A stretch of DNA of 64,000 nt from Rhizobiaceae bacterium (GTDB lineage Bacteria > Pseudomonadota > Alphaproteobacteria > Rhizobiales > Rhizobiaceae): assembly GCA_028279875.1 (NCBI GenBank), contig JANQMU010000019.1:51373-115372 (forward strand). The letters run 5' to 3'. A model generated the notes under the pieces. The model did no database searches and was not told where the DNA came from. It saw only the letters and a program-made list of their open reading frames with translations. The position numbers were made by a program, and so were the translations under genes. Positions 53,058 through 61,413 of the stretch are shown here, piece after piece; positions within the stretch are counted from its first letter, which is position 1; each line of letters opens with the position of its first letter.

Positions 53058-53984
53058 CTATCCTCTCGCCAGGCGGATACGGGGATCGGCGACGACATAG
53101 GCGATGTCGGCGACCGCGTTGATGACGACGACTGCAATGGCGACGGAGATCACGCCGAACTGCAGGACCGGATAGTCACGGGCGATGGCCGACGTCACTA
53201 GCAATTCGCCGATGCCCGGCCAGGAGAAGATCGATTCGACGACGACGCTGCCGGCCGCCGCAAGACCGGCGATCTGCAGCCCCAGCACCGAAATCACGGT
53301 GATGCCGGCATTCTTCAGGCCGTGCTCGAGGATGACGATCCATTCGGGCAGGCCCTTGGAGCGGGCGGTGCGCATATAGTCCTGGCCGAGCACGTCGAGC
53401 ATGGCGTTGCGGGTGAAGCGGGTCAGCGCAGCGATCAGCCCGCCGGACAGGGCAATGGTCGGCATGATGAAATGCGCCGGCGTGCCGTTGCCGACCACCG
53501 GCAGCCAGTTGAGCGTGAAGGCCAGGACCAGGATCATGAAGATCGCCAGAATGAAATTGGGCACCGCATAGCCGATAAAGGCGAACATCATGACGGCCGA
53601 GCCGATGGCGCTCTTGCGGTAGATGGCGGCGATGATGCCGAGCGGGATCGACAGCGATACGGTCAGCACCAGGGCGCTCGCCAGCAATTGCAGCGACGGT
53701 CCGATGCGCTCCAGGACGATATCGGCGACCGGCCGCCGCTCGACGAATGACAGCCCGAAATTGCCTTGAAGGACACCGCGCAGATAGCGCAGATATTGCT
53801 CCCAGATCGAGCCGTTGAGGCCGAAATACTCGATCATCATGGCGCGGTCCTCGGCCGTCAGGCCCTGGCCGAGAAAGGTGTCCAGCGGGCTGCCGGAGAG
53901 GCGCGTGGCGAAGAAGACGAGGGTGATGACCGCAAACAGGGTGAGTAGCATCTTGAGACAGGTGCGCGCGATATAGGCAATCAT
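53058..53984 (-). CDS. ABC importer permease (DppB type) of the phospho-compound system
   Basis: A 308-residue permease with six helices, opening with MIAYIARTCLKMLLTLFAVI and the signature FFATRLSGSPLDTFLGQG after helix 1. The EAA loop is GQDYMRTARSKGLPEWIVIL. The ATG overlaps the stop codon of the HAD phosphatase gene (ATGA). The order HAD phosphatase, dppB, dppC, binding protein, phosphoesterase, fused ATPase, all on one strand with short gaps, shows one operon. Confidence 0.92.
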   Translation of the reverse strand: MIAYIARTCLKMLLTLFAVITLVFFATRLSGSPLDTFLGQGLTAEDRAMMIEYFGLNGSIWEQYLRYLRGVLQGNFGLSFVERRPVADIVLERIGPSLQLLASALVLTVSLSIPLGIIAAIYRKSAIGSAVMMFAFIGYAVPNFILAIFMILVLAFTLNWLPVVGNGTPAHFIMPTIALSGGLIAALTRFTRNAMLDVLGQDYMRTARSKGLPEWIVILEHGLKNAGITVISVLGLQIAGLAAAGSVVVESIFSWPGIGELLVTSAIARDYPVLQFGVISVAIAVVVINAVADIAYVVADPRIRLARG

Positions 53985-54742
53985 CCGGCACTCCTGTTGC
54001 GCACGAGATGGATGAAGGGGATCGTCGCGGCCCAGGCGGCTTCGCCGTCGGTCAGCGCATTGTCGCCGATGAAAACCGCCTGCTCTGCCGTGATGCCGGT
54101 GGCCTCAAGGGCGGCCGCGATCAAGAACGGATCGGGTTTGCCGAGGCAGGAATATTGCGCGTTCGGCACCATCGCGCGCAGGGCGGCAAGCAGGACGCCG
54201 GTTTCGGCGATTGTGCGCCCGTTCCAGCCGGGATGGGTGATGTCGGTATTGGCGACCCAGAACGCCGCACCATGCTCGATATCGGCGGCGAGGTGCGTGA
54301 TCGATTCGATTGTCAGCCGCGGATCGCGGCAAAGCAGTGCGAGCTGCGGCGGCCGGTCGTCATGGGCGAAGCCCGAAAGATGCGCCGCCATTCTGAGTAC
54401 CGGTGTGCCGTAGACATTGAGTCGTGCGCCGGGCTGCTGCTGCGCCAGGTGCCGGATGGTCTGCTCGCCGGCCAGCAGGATCCGGTCCGGCGGGATGTCG
54501 AGGTCGAGCGCAGCGAGGGTCTCGCTCAGGGTCACGGCGGTGTCGGACGAATTGTTGGAGACGATCCAGAGGCGCTCGCCGCAGGCCCGGACGAATTCGG
54601 CCGCATCGGGATAGGCGCGGCCCTCGGAGACCAGACAACCGTCGAGATCGCAGAGCACCAGCGCCGCGGTCCGGCACAGATCCGGATGAAGGACCGTGGT
54701 CGAGCGGGACGGGACATGGGACAGGGCGCTGTGGAACTGCAC
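53981..54742 (-). CDS. HAD-superfamily (subclass IIA, NagD-like) phosphatase
   Basis: A ~253-residue HAD phosphatase: motif I LVLCDLDGCL (nucleophile Asp32, acid Asp34), motif II IVSNNSSD, motif III Lys in CLGKPDPF, motif IV GDNALTDGEAA. The cap type and spacing are NagD/glycerol-1-phosphatase-like. The start is uncertain: GTG 54742 with GAGAGG 9 nt upstream is used; a GTG at 54871 would add 43 residues encoded largely by a 15-bp tandem repeat and is unlikely. First gene of the phospho-compound operon, divergent from the LysR gene. Together with the metallophosphoesterase it could remove phosphate after a phosphodiester has been cleaved. Confidence 0.85.
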   Translation of the reverse strand: MQFHSALSHVPSRSTTVLHPDLCRTAALVLCDLDGCLVSEGRAYPDAAEFVRACGERLWIVSNNSSDTAVTLSETLAALDLDIPPDRILLAGEQTIRHLAQQQPGARLNVYGTPVLRMAAHLSGFAHDDRPPQLALLCRDPRLTIESITHLAADIEHGAAFWVANTDITHPGWNGRTIAETGVLLAALRAMVPNAQYSCLGKPDPFLIAAALEATGITAEQAVFIGDNALTDGEAAWAATIPFIHLVRNRSAG

Positions 54743-54754
54743 CGGACGGGACCT

Positions 54755-54814
54755 CTCGGCTTGTGTTCGCTCGGTTTGTGTGCGGCCGGTTTGCAGGCGG
54801 CCAGATTGCGGGCG
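54755..54814. repeat. Four imperfect 15-bp tandem repeats in the divergent promoter region
   Basis: Units at 54755-54769, 54770-54784, 54785-54799 and 54800-54814 follow the pattern (C/G)(T/C)C(G/A)G(T/C/A)TTG(T/C)(G/A)(T/G)(G/T)CG. They lie just upstream of the proposed HAD start and would be translated as RTQTER-like repeats if the long ORF were used. Confidence 0.6.
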
Positions 54815-54896
54815 GGTGGGGCAGCGCGCAAACGGACAATGAGTTCCCTTTTTCGGCCGTCTCTGTGACACCGCTGTTACATTCGAAAGCTATGGT

Positions 54897-54909
54897 TTGA
54901 GTTGCTCAA
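54897..54909. promoter_or_regulatory. LysR-type box upstream of the LysR gene
   Basis: TTGAG-TTG-CTCAA is a perfect dyad with the T-N11-A form of LysR boxes, 27 bp before the LysR start. A second imperfect dyad TGTGACA-CCGC-TGTTACA lies at 54864-54881. These sit between the divergent LysR gene and the importer operon, the usual place for a LysR regulator to bind. Confidence 0.45.
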
Positions 54910-54935
54910 GATTTGCCGGTGATGGGAGCAACCGG

Positions 54936-55811
54936 ATGGATTTGACATTTGCCCGGCTCGATGCCGTTCGCTACGTGGCGCATTCCGGCTCCTTTGCCGC
55001 CGCCGCCCGGGCGATCGGGGTGAGCCAGCCGGCCGTGTCGCAGCATATTCGCGACCTCGAGGCCCGCTACGGCGTGCGGCTGTTCCTGCGCGACCGCGGT
55101 CGCCTGTCGCCGACGCCGCTGTGCATCGAGCTGTGCGACATGGCCGAGCGGATCTCGGAGGAGCGGCTGGAAGCCGAGCGGCTGCTGACGCGGCGGACAT
55201 CGCTGAAGGACGGGGAGATCGTCGTCGGCCTCGGCAATGCCATGCCGGGTATGGCGGTGATCGCCGATTTTCATCGCGCCCACCCCGGCGTCCGGTTGCG
55301 GGTGGAGACCGGCGCGCATGACAAGATCACCCGCGCCGTGCTCGGCCATGAGGTCGATATCGGCATCCTGCCGCATGTGCCGGAGGATACGCGGTTCCGG
55401 CGGGTGAAGCTCGTCCGCAACGAGGTCATCGCTATTGCGCCGCCCGACCATCCGCTGGCGGCGCGTAGCCAAGTCAGCGCGGCGCAGCTCAGGCGCGAGC
55501 CGCTGATCTTCCGGGCACGCGGGTCTTCGACACAGCGCGTCGTCGACCGGATGTTCGCGCAATCGGGCACGGCGCCGTCGCCGTTCCTGACCCTCGACAC
55601 CCGCGACGGGCTCTACGAGGCGGTGGTCAACGGTCTCGGCATCGGTTTCATCTGGAAATACGGCACCAGCCGCAGCGATGGCGTCACCCGGCTGGTGATC
55701 AGCGATCTTTCGAAATCCTATGACGAGATCGCATTTTCGCTGAACGATACGAAAAGCCGGGTCGTCGACGCCTTCTTCGGCGCCGCCGGCTTCTGGCGCG
55801 ACCGTGGATAG
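54936..55811 (+). CDS. LysR-family regulator of the phospho-compound importer
   Basis: A 291-residue LysR-type regulator. Helix-turn-helix AHSGSFAAAARAIGVSQPAV followed by SQHIRDLEARYGVRLFLRD; effector domain DGEIVVGLGNAMPGMAVIAD, HEVDIGILPHVPEDTRF, GLYEAVVNGLGIGFIWK. GGGAG lies 8 nt before the ATG at 54936. It is divergent from the HAD-dppBC operon and so most probably controls it in response to the imported compound. Similar regulators are found beside aminoethylphosphonate-type genes, but that is not enough to assign the ligand. Confidence 0.9.
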   Translation: MDLTFARLDAVRYVAHSGSFAAAARAIGVSQPAVSQHIRDLEARYGVRLFLRDRGRLSPTPLCIELCDMAERISEERLEAERLLTRRTSLKDGEIVVGLGNAMPGMAVIADFHRAHPGVRLRVETGAHDKITRAVLGHEVDIGILPHVPEDTRFRRVKLVRNEVIAIAPPDHPLAARSQVSAAQLRREPLIFRARGSSTQRVVDRMFAQSGTAPSPFLTLDTRDGLYEAVVNGLGIGFIWKYGTSRSDGVTRLVISDLSKSYDEIAFSLNDTKSRVVDAFFGAAGFWRDRG

Positions 55812-55901
55812 TGCCGCGGCAAAACCGGCGGTTCCACTGTAGCGTTCATGTCACAGTTGGCCGATTCATAAAGCCCCTGAATTTTAACGGTTTGCATGCT
55901 G

Positions 55902-55916
55902 TTTAGCGTTTGTTAA
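55902..55916. promoter_or_regulatory. Possible CtrA-type box upstream of the outer-membrane protein gene
   Basis: TTTA-GCGTTTG-TTAA matches the CtrA consensus TTAA-N7-TTAA at seven of eight positions and is 49 bp before the start codon. Single matches of this quality occur by chance, so support is weak. Confidence 0.3.
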
Positions 55917-55964
55917 CATTGCCTTGGATGCGCATGGGCTGCCGAGGGGGCAATTGCGGTTATT

Positions 55965-57854
55965 ATGTTTGAGTTTTCCGCCCAAAGCCATGTTCTGCGT
56001 CGACTCTATGCGCGCCTCTCCAAAGCAGCGTCAATCATTGCGATCGGAACACTGTCGGTCGGAGCGCTTGACGTGGCGCGCGCGGACGACGATCGCACAC
56101 AGTTGATCGTCGACATGAATGGCGGCTGGGTTTTCGGCGACAGCCAGCCCTGGGTGGAGGTGCTCCATTTCCCGAGCGGCCAGAGCACTGTCGGGACCAT
56201 TCGGCCGAACACGACATGGGGCGGTGGTGTTGGCTTCATCACACCGGCAAACAGGATCTCACCTGATTTGAATTCCGGCTGGGATGTCGGCGTGTTCGCC
56301 CGGTTCGGGCTGACAAACAAGGAATCCGGCGTTGAAACGGAAACGGCGTCCACGGTGCTCCAAAATCTGATGGGTACCGATTACGATCCCTTCACAGACG
56401 GGGCGGCTACACATCGCGAGGAGCATTATTTCGTCGATTTCGAGGCGCGGCGGAATGTGGGTTCCGAGTCCATGGCCGGCGCGCGGACGACTTTGAAAGC
56501 CGGCGCGCGGTTTGCCTATTTCAACGCCAACACCAATACCGATTTCTACACCTTCTTTGCACCCTTCTTCGCGACGGAGAACCGCACGTCGAAATTTGTC
56601 GGGAGCGGGCCGCGGATCGGCTTCGATACCGAGCTTCCCGTTTCCAGCAATGTCACTTTCGACCTCAGCGGTGCCGGATCCATGCTGTTCGGCGTCAAGA
56701 ATACAAGCCTGCGAACGGTCGCTTTCTTTTTTGACGAGGGCGTGACCACAAGTAAATTCCATATTGTGCCGGCCTTCGAAGCCAGCGCAGCGCTCACTTT
56801 TCGACCCCCGTCATCGCGTGCCAAATTCAGTGTCGGTGTGAGAGCGGAGGCCTGGCTTGGCGTTTACAATCAGACGACACGCCTGACCACCAACGATAAT
56901 GCCGATCGGTATCAGGTGACGCCCTTCCTGCGATTGACCACGCCGGTCGGCGGCACCGCGTCCGCGACAAATGCCTTTGGCGGCGGCGAATTTTCCGGCG
57001 ATGCGCAGTCGGTTCTCGAGGTGGGCGCGCGAGGCGGATATCTGTGGCGCGGTGGCAATGCGCTGAATGGATCCGGACCGCCCAATGACGAGATAGAGGA
57101 TTTTCCGATCGCCGGGCTGAGCGGCCTTGCGGCACTGCCCCTGGGCACGGACTGGCTGCTGCAGCTTGAAGCCGATGGTGAAACCGGTTTTGACAACAGG
57201 ACCATCGGCGGTGTTCCGGCGGACGACACCTATGCCGGCGGCTATACGATCGGTGGCCACGTGGCGGGTCGGTTCGACCAACTCCTGTTTGGCGGTTTCG
57301 GCGCCGCCGGCCAGACCTTCTTTCACAATGACAGCGGGGTCGATCAGGATGCGGACCACTGGGTTGCCGGGGCTGAAGGCCGTTATCTGACGGACTTGGG
57401 TTCGATCGCTGTTCAGGTTGGCTATCTTGACAGCAGCGCCGACGACCAAGAGACCCTGAGCAACGCGTTGTTCGGTCGTGTCATTGGCCAGACATTCTTC
57501 AATGGCGGGCGGACGATGCTGCAGGCCGGATTGGGCTATGCGAGTGGCACACAGGACGCTGATGATGCCGGATTCGTCAATCCGACGGACGTTCTGTCCT
57601 GGGATGTCACTCTGGAACATCAGCTTGAACATAAGGTCGGCGATGCGGCCGTTTCGGTGTTCCTGTCCTATGAAGGCTTGCGCGTGTCGGAGCAAAGCTC
57701 CTCGGGCCTGACAGACACAATCGAGGACAATACGGTCATGGCCGGACTGAAATTCCGGCTTGGTGCCGAGACGCCCTATGAGCGCGAGAGGCGGACTGCG
57801 CCGGATCTTCCCAATGTGGCGCGCTGGCTGGGTTCGGTGCCGGCCGTCGATTAG
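55965..57854 (+). CDS. Outer-membrane protein with two consecutive beta-barrel regions
   Basis: A 629-residue protein with a long signal peptide (hydrophobic core AASIIAIGTLSVGALDVARA). The mature part shows two successive stretches of alternating aromatic strands: about 45-330 (RFAYFNANTNTDFYTFFAPF, FEASAALTFRPP) and about 345-615 (LEVGARGGYLWRGGN, GYTIGGHVAGRFDQLLFGGF, VMAGLKFRLGAETP). The first resembles the Lpg1974-type outer-membrane families. The final residues are not a classical Phe-ended strand, since ~25 residues (PYERERRTAPDLPNV...) follow it. No operon partners. Role unknown; either a two-barrel protein or one unusually large barrel. Confidence 0.75.
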   Translation: MFEFSAQSHVLRRLYARLSKAASIIAIGTLSVGALDVARADDDRTQLIVDMNGGWVFGDSQPWVEVLHFPSGQSTVGTIRPNTTWGGGVGFITPANRISPDLNSGWDVGVFARFGLTNKESGVETETASTVLQNLMGTDYDPFTDGAATHREEHYFVDFEARRNVGSESMAGARTTLKAGARFAYFNANTNTDFYTFFAPFFATENRTSKFVGSGPRIGFDTELPVSSNVTFDLSGAGSMLFGVKNTSLRTVAFFFDEGVTTSKFHIVPAFEASAALTFRPPSSRAKFSVGVRAEAWLGVYNQTTRLTTNDNADRYQVTPFLRLTTPVGGTASATNAFGGGEFSGDAQSVLEVGARGGYLWRGGNALNGSGPPNDEIEDFPIAGLSGLAALPLGTDWLLQLEADGETGFDNRTIGGVPADDTYAGGYTIGGHVAGRFDQLLFGGFGAAGQTFFHNDSGVDQDADHWVAGAEGRYLTDLGSIAVQVGYLDSSADDQETLSNALFGRVIGQTFFNGGRTMLQAGLGYASGTQDADDAGFVNPTDVLSWDVTLEHQLEHKVGDAAVSVFLSYEGLRVSEQSSSGLTDTIEDNTVMAGLKFRLGAETPYERERRTAPDLPNVARWLGSVPAVD

Positions 57855-57996
57855 GGCGAAGAGCGTTACGATAATCGCCGCCGCATCGGATGTCGCCCAC
57901 AGGAAATTTCGATGAAGGCTGGGCATCGGTCCGGCGATGTGTAGACTTTCCGATCTGTTGTGCATCGATGGCACCTGAACCGGAAAGATCGCCTCC

Positions 57997-59250
57997 ATGA
58001 CCGTCCTGGCAAAAATCGCGCTGCTGTTTGTCGTCTTTATCGATATTCTCGGGCAGGGGCTGGTCTTTCCGATCATTAACTCGCTGATCATGGACCCGAC
58101 ATCCGGGTTCCTGCCGACGGACACCGCGACGTCGGTGCGGCATCTCAATTACGGGCTGGTGATCGGCATCTTCTTCCTGTGCTGGTTCTTCGGCGCGCCC
58201 TATATCGCCAAACTGTCGGATGTGATCGGCCGCAAGCCGGCGATCCTGATCTGCCTGTTCGGGGCGCTTGCCGGCTATGCCATCACCATCGTCTCGCTTT
58301 ATATCGACAGCCTGTTCCTGCTGATCCTCGGCCGGGCGATCACCGGCCTTACCGCCGGCAACCAGCCGATCGCCCAGGCGGCGATGATCGATGGCAGCGT
58401 CGACGACACCGACCGCGGGCGCAATATGGGCTATATCATCACCGGGGTGAGCTTCGGCCTGGTGGGCGGGCCGCTGATCGGCGGTTTTCTCTCCGACCCG
58501 GTGCTGATCGGCAGCCTTGCCAGCCTGAAACTGCCGTTCTACGCCGCCTTCGTGCTGGTGATGATCGCCATCTTTCTGGTGGTCTTTGCCTTCGAGGATT
58601 CGCGCCAGGAGCGCGCGCCGTTCGAATTCAAGCCGCTGGAGGTCTTTGAAATCCTGTGGCGGGTGACGCGATATCCCCTGGTGATGCGGATCCTGTCGGT
58701 GTTCCTGTTTTTCCACATCGCCAATGTCACATTCTACGTTTTCATCGAAAACTACATGACCAGCCGCTTCGGTTATCAGACGTTCGGCAACAGCATGGTC
58801 ATGCTGGTGATCGGCTTTGCGCTGGCCGGCTCCAGCACGTTTCTGGTGACGCCGGCCCTGGCGCGGTTCAGCAAGCAGAGGATCGTCGCCGTCAATCTCG
58901 TGGTCTGGGCGCTCAGCGCCGCGGCCATTATCGTGATACCGGTCGGCTGGCTGTGTTTCATCCCGATTTTCTGTTTCTATTTCATCTTCGGCATCACCTA
59001 TCCGACGCTTCTGTCGATGTTCTCCGGCGCCGTCAGCGATGAGGAGCAGGGCTGGGTGATGGGCATCACCGTCGCCGTGTTCACCCTGGCCGGCGGCGTG
59101 ATGTCGCTGCTGGGCGGTGAACTGATGACCATCAGTATCCACCTGCCCTTCTTCATCGTCATCGTTGCCGCCGCGGTTGCGATCATCGTCATGTCGGTCA
59201 CCTGGAGAAGTCCCGCCATCCATAAGTTGACGGATCTAAAGGCATCCTGA
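57997..59250 (+). CDS. MFS transporter (TetA/DHA1-like)
   Basis: A 417-residue protein with 12 predicted helices. Motif A reads GAPYIAKLSDVIGRKPAIL after helix 2, motif B LILGRAITGLTAGNQPIAQA in helix 4, and GPLIGGFLSD is motif C. A cytoplasmic loop (EDSRQERAPFEFKPLEVFEI) joins the halves. Similar to drug:proton antiporters of the TetA type, although the actual substrate may be a metabolite. Stand-alone gene; the 142 bp upstream hold no other gene. The start follows GATCGCCTCC with no strong ribosome-binding site. Confidence 0.87.
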   Translation: MTVLAKIALLFVVFIDILGQGLVFPIINSLIMDPTSGFLPTDTATSVRHLNYGLVIGIFFLCWFFGAPYIAKLSDVIGRKPAILICLFGALAGYAITIVSLYIDSLFLLILGRAITGLTAGNQPIAQAAMIDGSVDDTDRGRNMGYIITGVSFGLVGGPLIGGFLSDPVLIGSLASLKLPFYAAFVLVMIAIFLVVFAFEDSRQERAPFEFKPLEVFEILWRVTRYPLVMRILSVFLFFHIANVTFYVFIENYMTSRFGYQTFGNSMVMLVIGFALAGSSTFLVTPALARFSKQRIVAVNLVVWALSAAAIIVIPVGWLCFIPIFCFYFIFGITYPTLLSMFSGAVSDEEQGWVMGITVAVFTLAGGVMSLLGGELMTISIHLPFFIVIVAAAVAIIVMSVTWRSPAIHKLTDLKAS

Positions 59251-59282
59251 CCGGCCGCGTGTGAAATGCCGGTTTGGCGCCG

Positions 59283-60038
59283 TCAGGTGAATGCGCGACA
59301 CCGCCCCGCCAGTTCGGCCATGGCGGTGATATGGGGAGCCGGGCCGCAGCTTATCCGGGCGACGCCCATTGCGGCGAGTTCAGTGATGCCGGGTGCGCCA
59401 TCCCCTATCATGATGTTGACCGGCAGCGGGACGGTTTCGCATAGTTCGCTGATCAGCCTGCCGTCCGCCAGGCCAGGCGCAAAGAATCCGTCCGCACCCG
59501 CTGCCTGGTAGGCATGGGCCTTGAGCGCTGCAGTCGCGATCAGATCGCGGTCATGATCGGGTGTCTTCAGGAAAAGGTCCGTCCGTGCGTTGATGAAAAG
59601 CGGAATGCCGGCAGCCTCCGCAGCCCGACGGACCGCGGCGATGCGCTGTTGCTGAATATCCGTCTCATAAAGACCACTGCCGCCGATCCGCTGATCCTCG
59701 ATATTGATCCCGATCGCGCCGGCCTCGATCACCCGCGTGATGTTGTCGGCGATGGTTTCGGCATGTTCGGCATAACCGCTCTCGAAATCGACCGTCAGGG
59801 GCAGATCGATGGTGGCGGCGATACGCGACACGATGGCCAGATGAAAATCGAGCGGAACGGTTTCGCCATCATCAAAGCCCTGCGCTGCTGCGACGGACCA
59901 GCTTGATGTCGCGATTGCCGTTGCTCCCGCGCTGGCTACCGCTCCGGCGCTGCCGGCATCCCAGACATTATAGAGAAGAAGCGGAGATCCGCGGACATGG
60001 AGGGTGGAAAAATGAAGAGCTTTTTCGGTCTGGTTCAC
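59283..60038 (-). CDS. Isocitrate lyase / PEP mutase superfamily protein
   Basis: A 251-residue TIM-barrel protein of the PEP mutase/methylisocitrate lyase group: YNVWDAGSAGAVASAGATAI near the N-terminus, VDFESGYAE, GINIEDQRIGGSG, INARTDLFL. The usual active-site Cys of lyases (KKCGH) is absent, and the flexible loop reads DQRIGGSGLYETD, so this is one of the many uncharacterised members (oxaloacetate hydrolase or carboxyphosphonoenolpyruvate-type relatives). The start is GTG 60038 with GAGGAAA 3-5 nt upstream; the open frame to 60191 is not conserved-looking. Stand-alone gene. Function not assigned further. Confidence 0.85.
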   Translation of the reverse strand: MNQTEKALHFSTLHVRGSPLLLYNVWDAGSAGAVASAGATAIATSSWSVAAAQGFDDGETVPLDFHLAIVSRIAATIDLPLTVDFESGYAEHAETIADNITRVIEAGAIGINIEDQRIGGSGLYETDIQQQRIAAVRRAAEAAGIPLFINARTDLFLKTPDHDRDLIATAALKAHAYQAAGADGFFAPGLADGRLISELCETVPLPVNIMIGDGAPGITELAAMGVARISCGPAPHITAMAELAGRCRAFT

Positions 60039-60206
60039 CGGTTTCCTCGCAATTGTCCGGGCCCGTGGGGGCCCGGTCCCTTGCTGTAACCGGTTTGCAT
60101 TTTGCTGTCCGCCGAAGATCAGGCGGTTATAGCGCTTCGCTCGGGTGCGTTGCGTCTGGAACGATGCGGCGCCGTCATCGGGCGCCGCCAAGTGTCCTGA
60201 GTCGGA

Positions 60207-60380
60207 TCAGCGGGCGTGTGTGCCGCCGGTCGCTGCCGGCCCGGATTTCTTGCTGCCCAGCCGGGCCAGCCTGTGCCAGAGCGATCTCATGGCCGCTCTG
60301 AACCAACTCTTTCGCGTGTTGAGCGGCCGGACGAAATCGTTGATGCTGTCGAAGCCCGGCGTGGTGTAACGCTCGGTCAT
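60207..60380 (-). CDS. Small basic protein, 57 aa, unknown
   Basis: An ATG at 60380 preceded by a near-perfect ribosome-binding site (AAGGAG, 8 nt spacing) opens a 57-codon frame ending with TGA at 60207-60209. The product is basic and amphipathic: MTERYTTPGFDSINDFV at the N-terminus, then RKSWFRAAMRSLWHRLARL, then a GSKKSGPAATGG tail. It is too short for ordinary gene finders. The helix with Trp, Arg and Leu could lie on a membrane or bind nucleic acid. I recognise no family. Confidence 0.55.
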   Translation of the reverse strand: MTERYTTPGFDSINDFVRPLNTRKSWFRAAMRSLWHRLARLGSKKSGPAATGGTHAR

Positions 60381-60571
60381 CTGCTTAACTCCTTATGTTC
60401 TCGTTTCGCTACATTGCATGTGGTTGCCCGGCGTTAAGGAATCCTGTCCGATTCATTACAACGGCGACATGTTGGATCGGCAAAGTCGCGCCATCTTCAC
60501 CGCTGCCGCCTTTCTGGTAAGCTGTTGCCGCCTCATGCCGCCGCCCTGAATTTTCCTCGGGAGCCTGAACC

Positions 60572-61228
60572 ATGATCCAAAGCCGTGTACCGACAGACCT
60601 GTCCCTGATGTTCGAGGGCCAGGCGTGGCATGCGCTCTGCCTTGCGGTGTTGCTGGCGCTGGCGATCTGGGCCGCCGGTATGGACGGTGCGATGGCCGGC
60701 GCGCTGTTCGGGATTTCGAGCGCTGCATGGTTTGCGCTGCTGCTGGCCGATACCATCGTCCATCAGCTTTTCGTGTGGGTTTCATGGCGTCTGGAACTGC
60801 ATGGCGGCAGGCTGACGCGATGGTTCGGCGGCACCGAAAGGGCGTTTGCTTTCTATGCGCCGATATTCGCCATTCTGTTCGGGGCGCGGTTCGTGCTCGT
60901 CACGCTGCTTGCCATCGCCAATCGCGGAACGCTTGATATCGCGCCCTGGCTCGGCCTGCTGTTGGCGGCGATCATCGCGGTTCCGGCTGCCTATCTGTTC
61001 TATTCGGTCAAGACCTATTTCACCTTTCGCCGTGCCTTCGGGATCGACCATTTCGACCCTGAAGCCCGCCATTGGCCGATGGTGCGCGAGGGCATCTTCA
61101 AATATACGAGCAACGGCATGTATGTCTTCGGCATCGGGGCCCTGTCAGGCGGCCTTTCGTCAAAAAGCACCGAAACTGGCCGCGTCCTGGCGGATTGCGC
61201 CTATTTTGCCCACTATCGGCGCGCTTGA
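60572..61228 (+). CDS. PEMT/ICMT-like membrane protein, C-terminus odd
   Basis: A 218-residue membrane protein with five or six helices. The segment MVREGIFKYTSNGMYVFG near residue 170 resembles the conserved part of phospholipid N-methyltransferase and isoprenylcysteine methyltransferase-like proteins. In those, a helix and a YIWVHYYCTE-type motif follow; here the sequence changes to GGLSSKSTETGRVLADCAY and stops, so the C-terminus looks truncated or frameshifted. No frame downstream restores an obvious motif. GGGAG-like sequence is in the leader. If complete relatives are methyltransferases, this copy may have lost the cofactor site. Stand-alone gene before pcp. Confidence 0.6.
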   Translation: MIQSRVPTDLSLMFEGQAWHALCLAVLLALAIWAAGMDGAMAGALFGISSAAWFALLLADTIVHQLFVWVSWRLELHGGRLTRWFGGTERAFAFYAPIFAILFGARFVLVTLLAIANRGTLDIAPWLGLLLAAIIAVPAAYLFYSVKTYFTFRRAFGIDHFDPEARHWPMVREGIFKYTSNGMYVFGIGALSGGLSSKSTETGRVLADCAYFAHYRRA

Positions 61229-61413
61229 TCTCGAAATGGCCACCAGCCGTCCCTTCGATCAATCGCTTGGTATTGAACAAAATAGGCACAACCAAACCAA
61301 TCGTTAACTCCCGAACGGGCTCTTGCGGTCGAAAAACCCGATATGCGGCGCATTTACGGCGCCGCGGCGCAGCGATAGACTGGCCGCGACCCGGCAACCG
61401 GAGCTGCGGACCC

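Noticed and set aside
54743..54871. 43-residue N-terminal extension of the HAD phosphatase
   Set aside because: It is encoded largely by a 15-bp tandem repeat and lies in the divergent promoter region; a GTG with GAGAGG upstream fits the family N-terminus.
56811..58148. 445-codon minus-strand frame across the outer-membrane protein gene
   Set aside because: No domain or ribosome-binding site; the plus strand has a signal peptide and barrel pattern. Shadow frame.
57736..59223. 495-codon minus-strand frame opposite the MFS gene, rich in Asp, His and Gln
   Set aside because: Typical antisense of a membrane-protein gene; the plus strand has clear MFS motifs.
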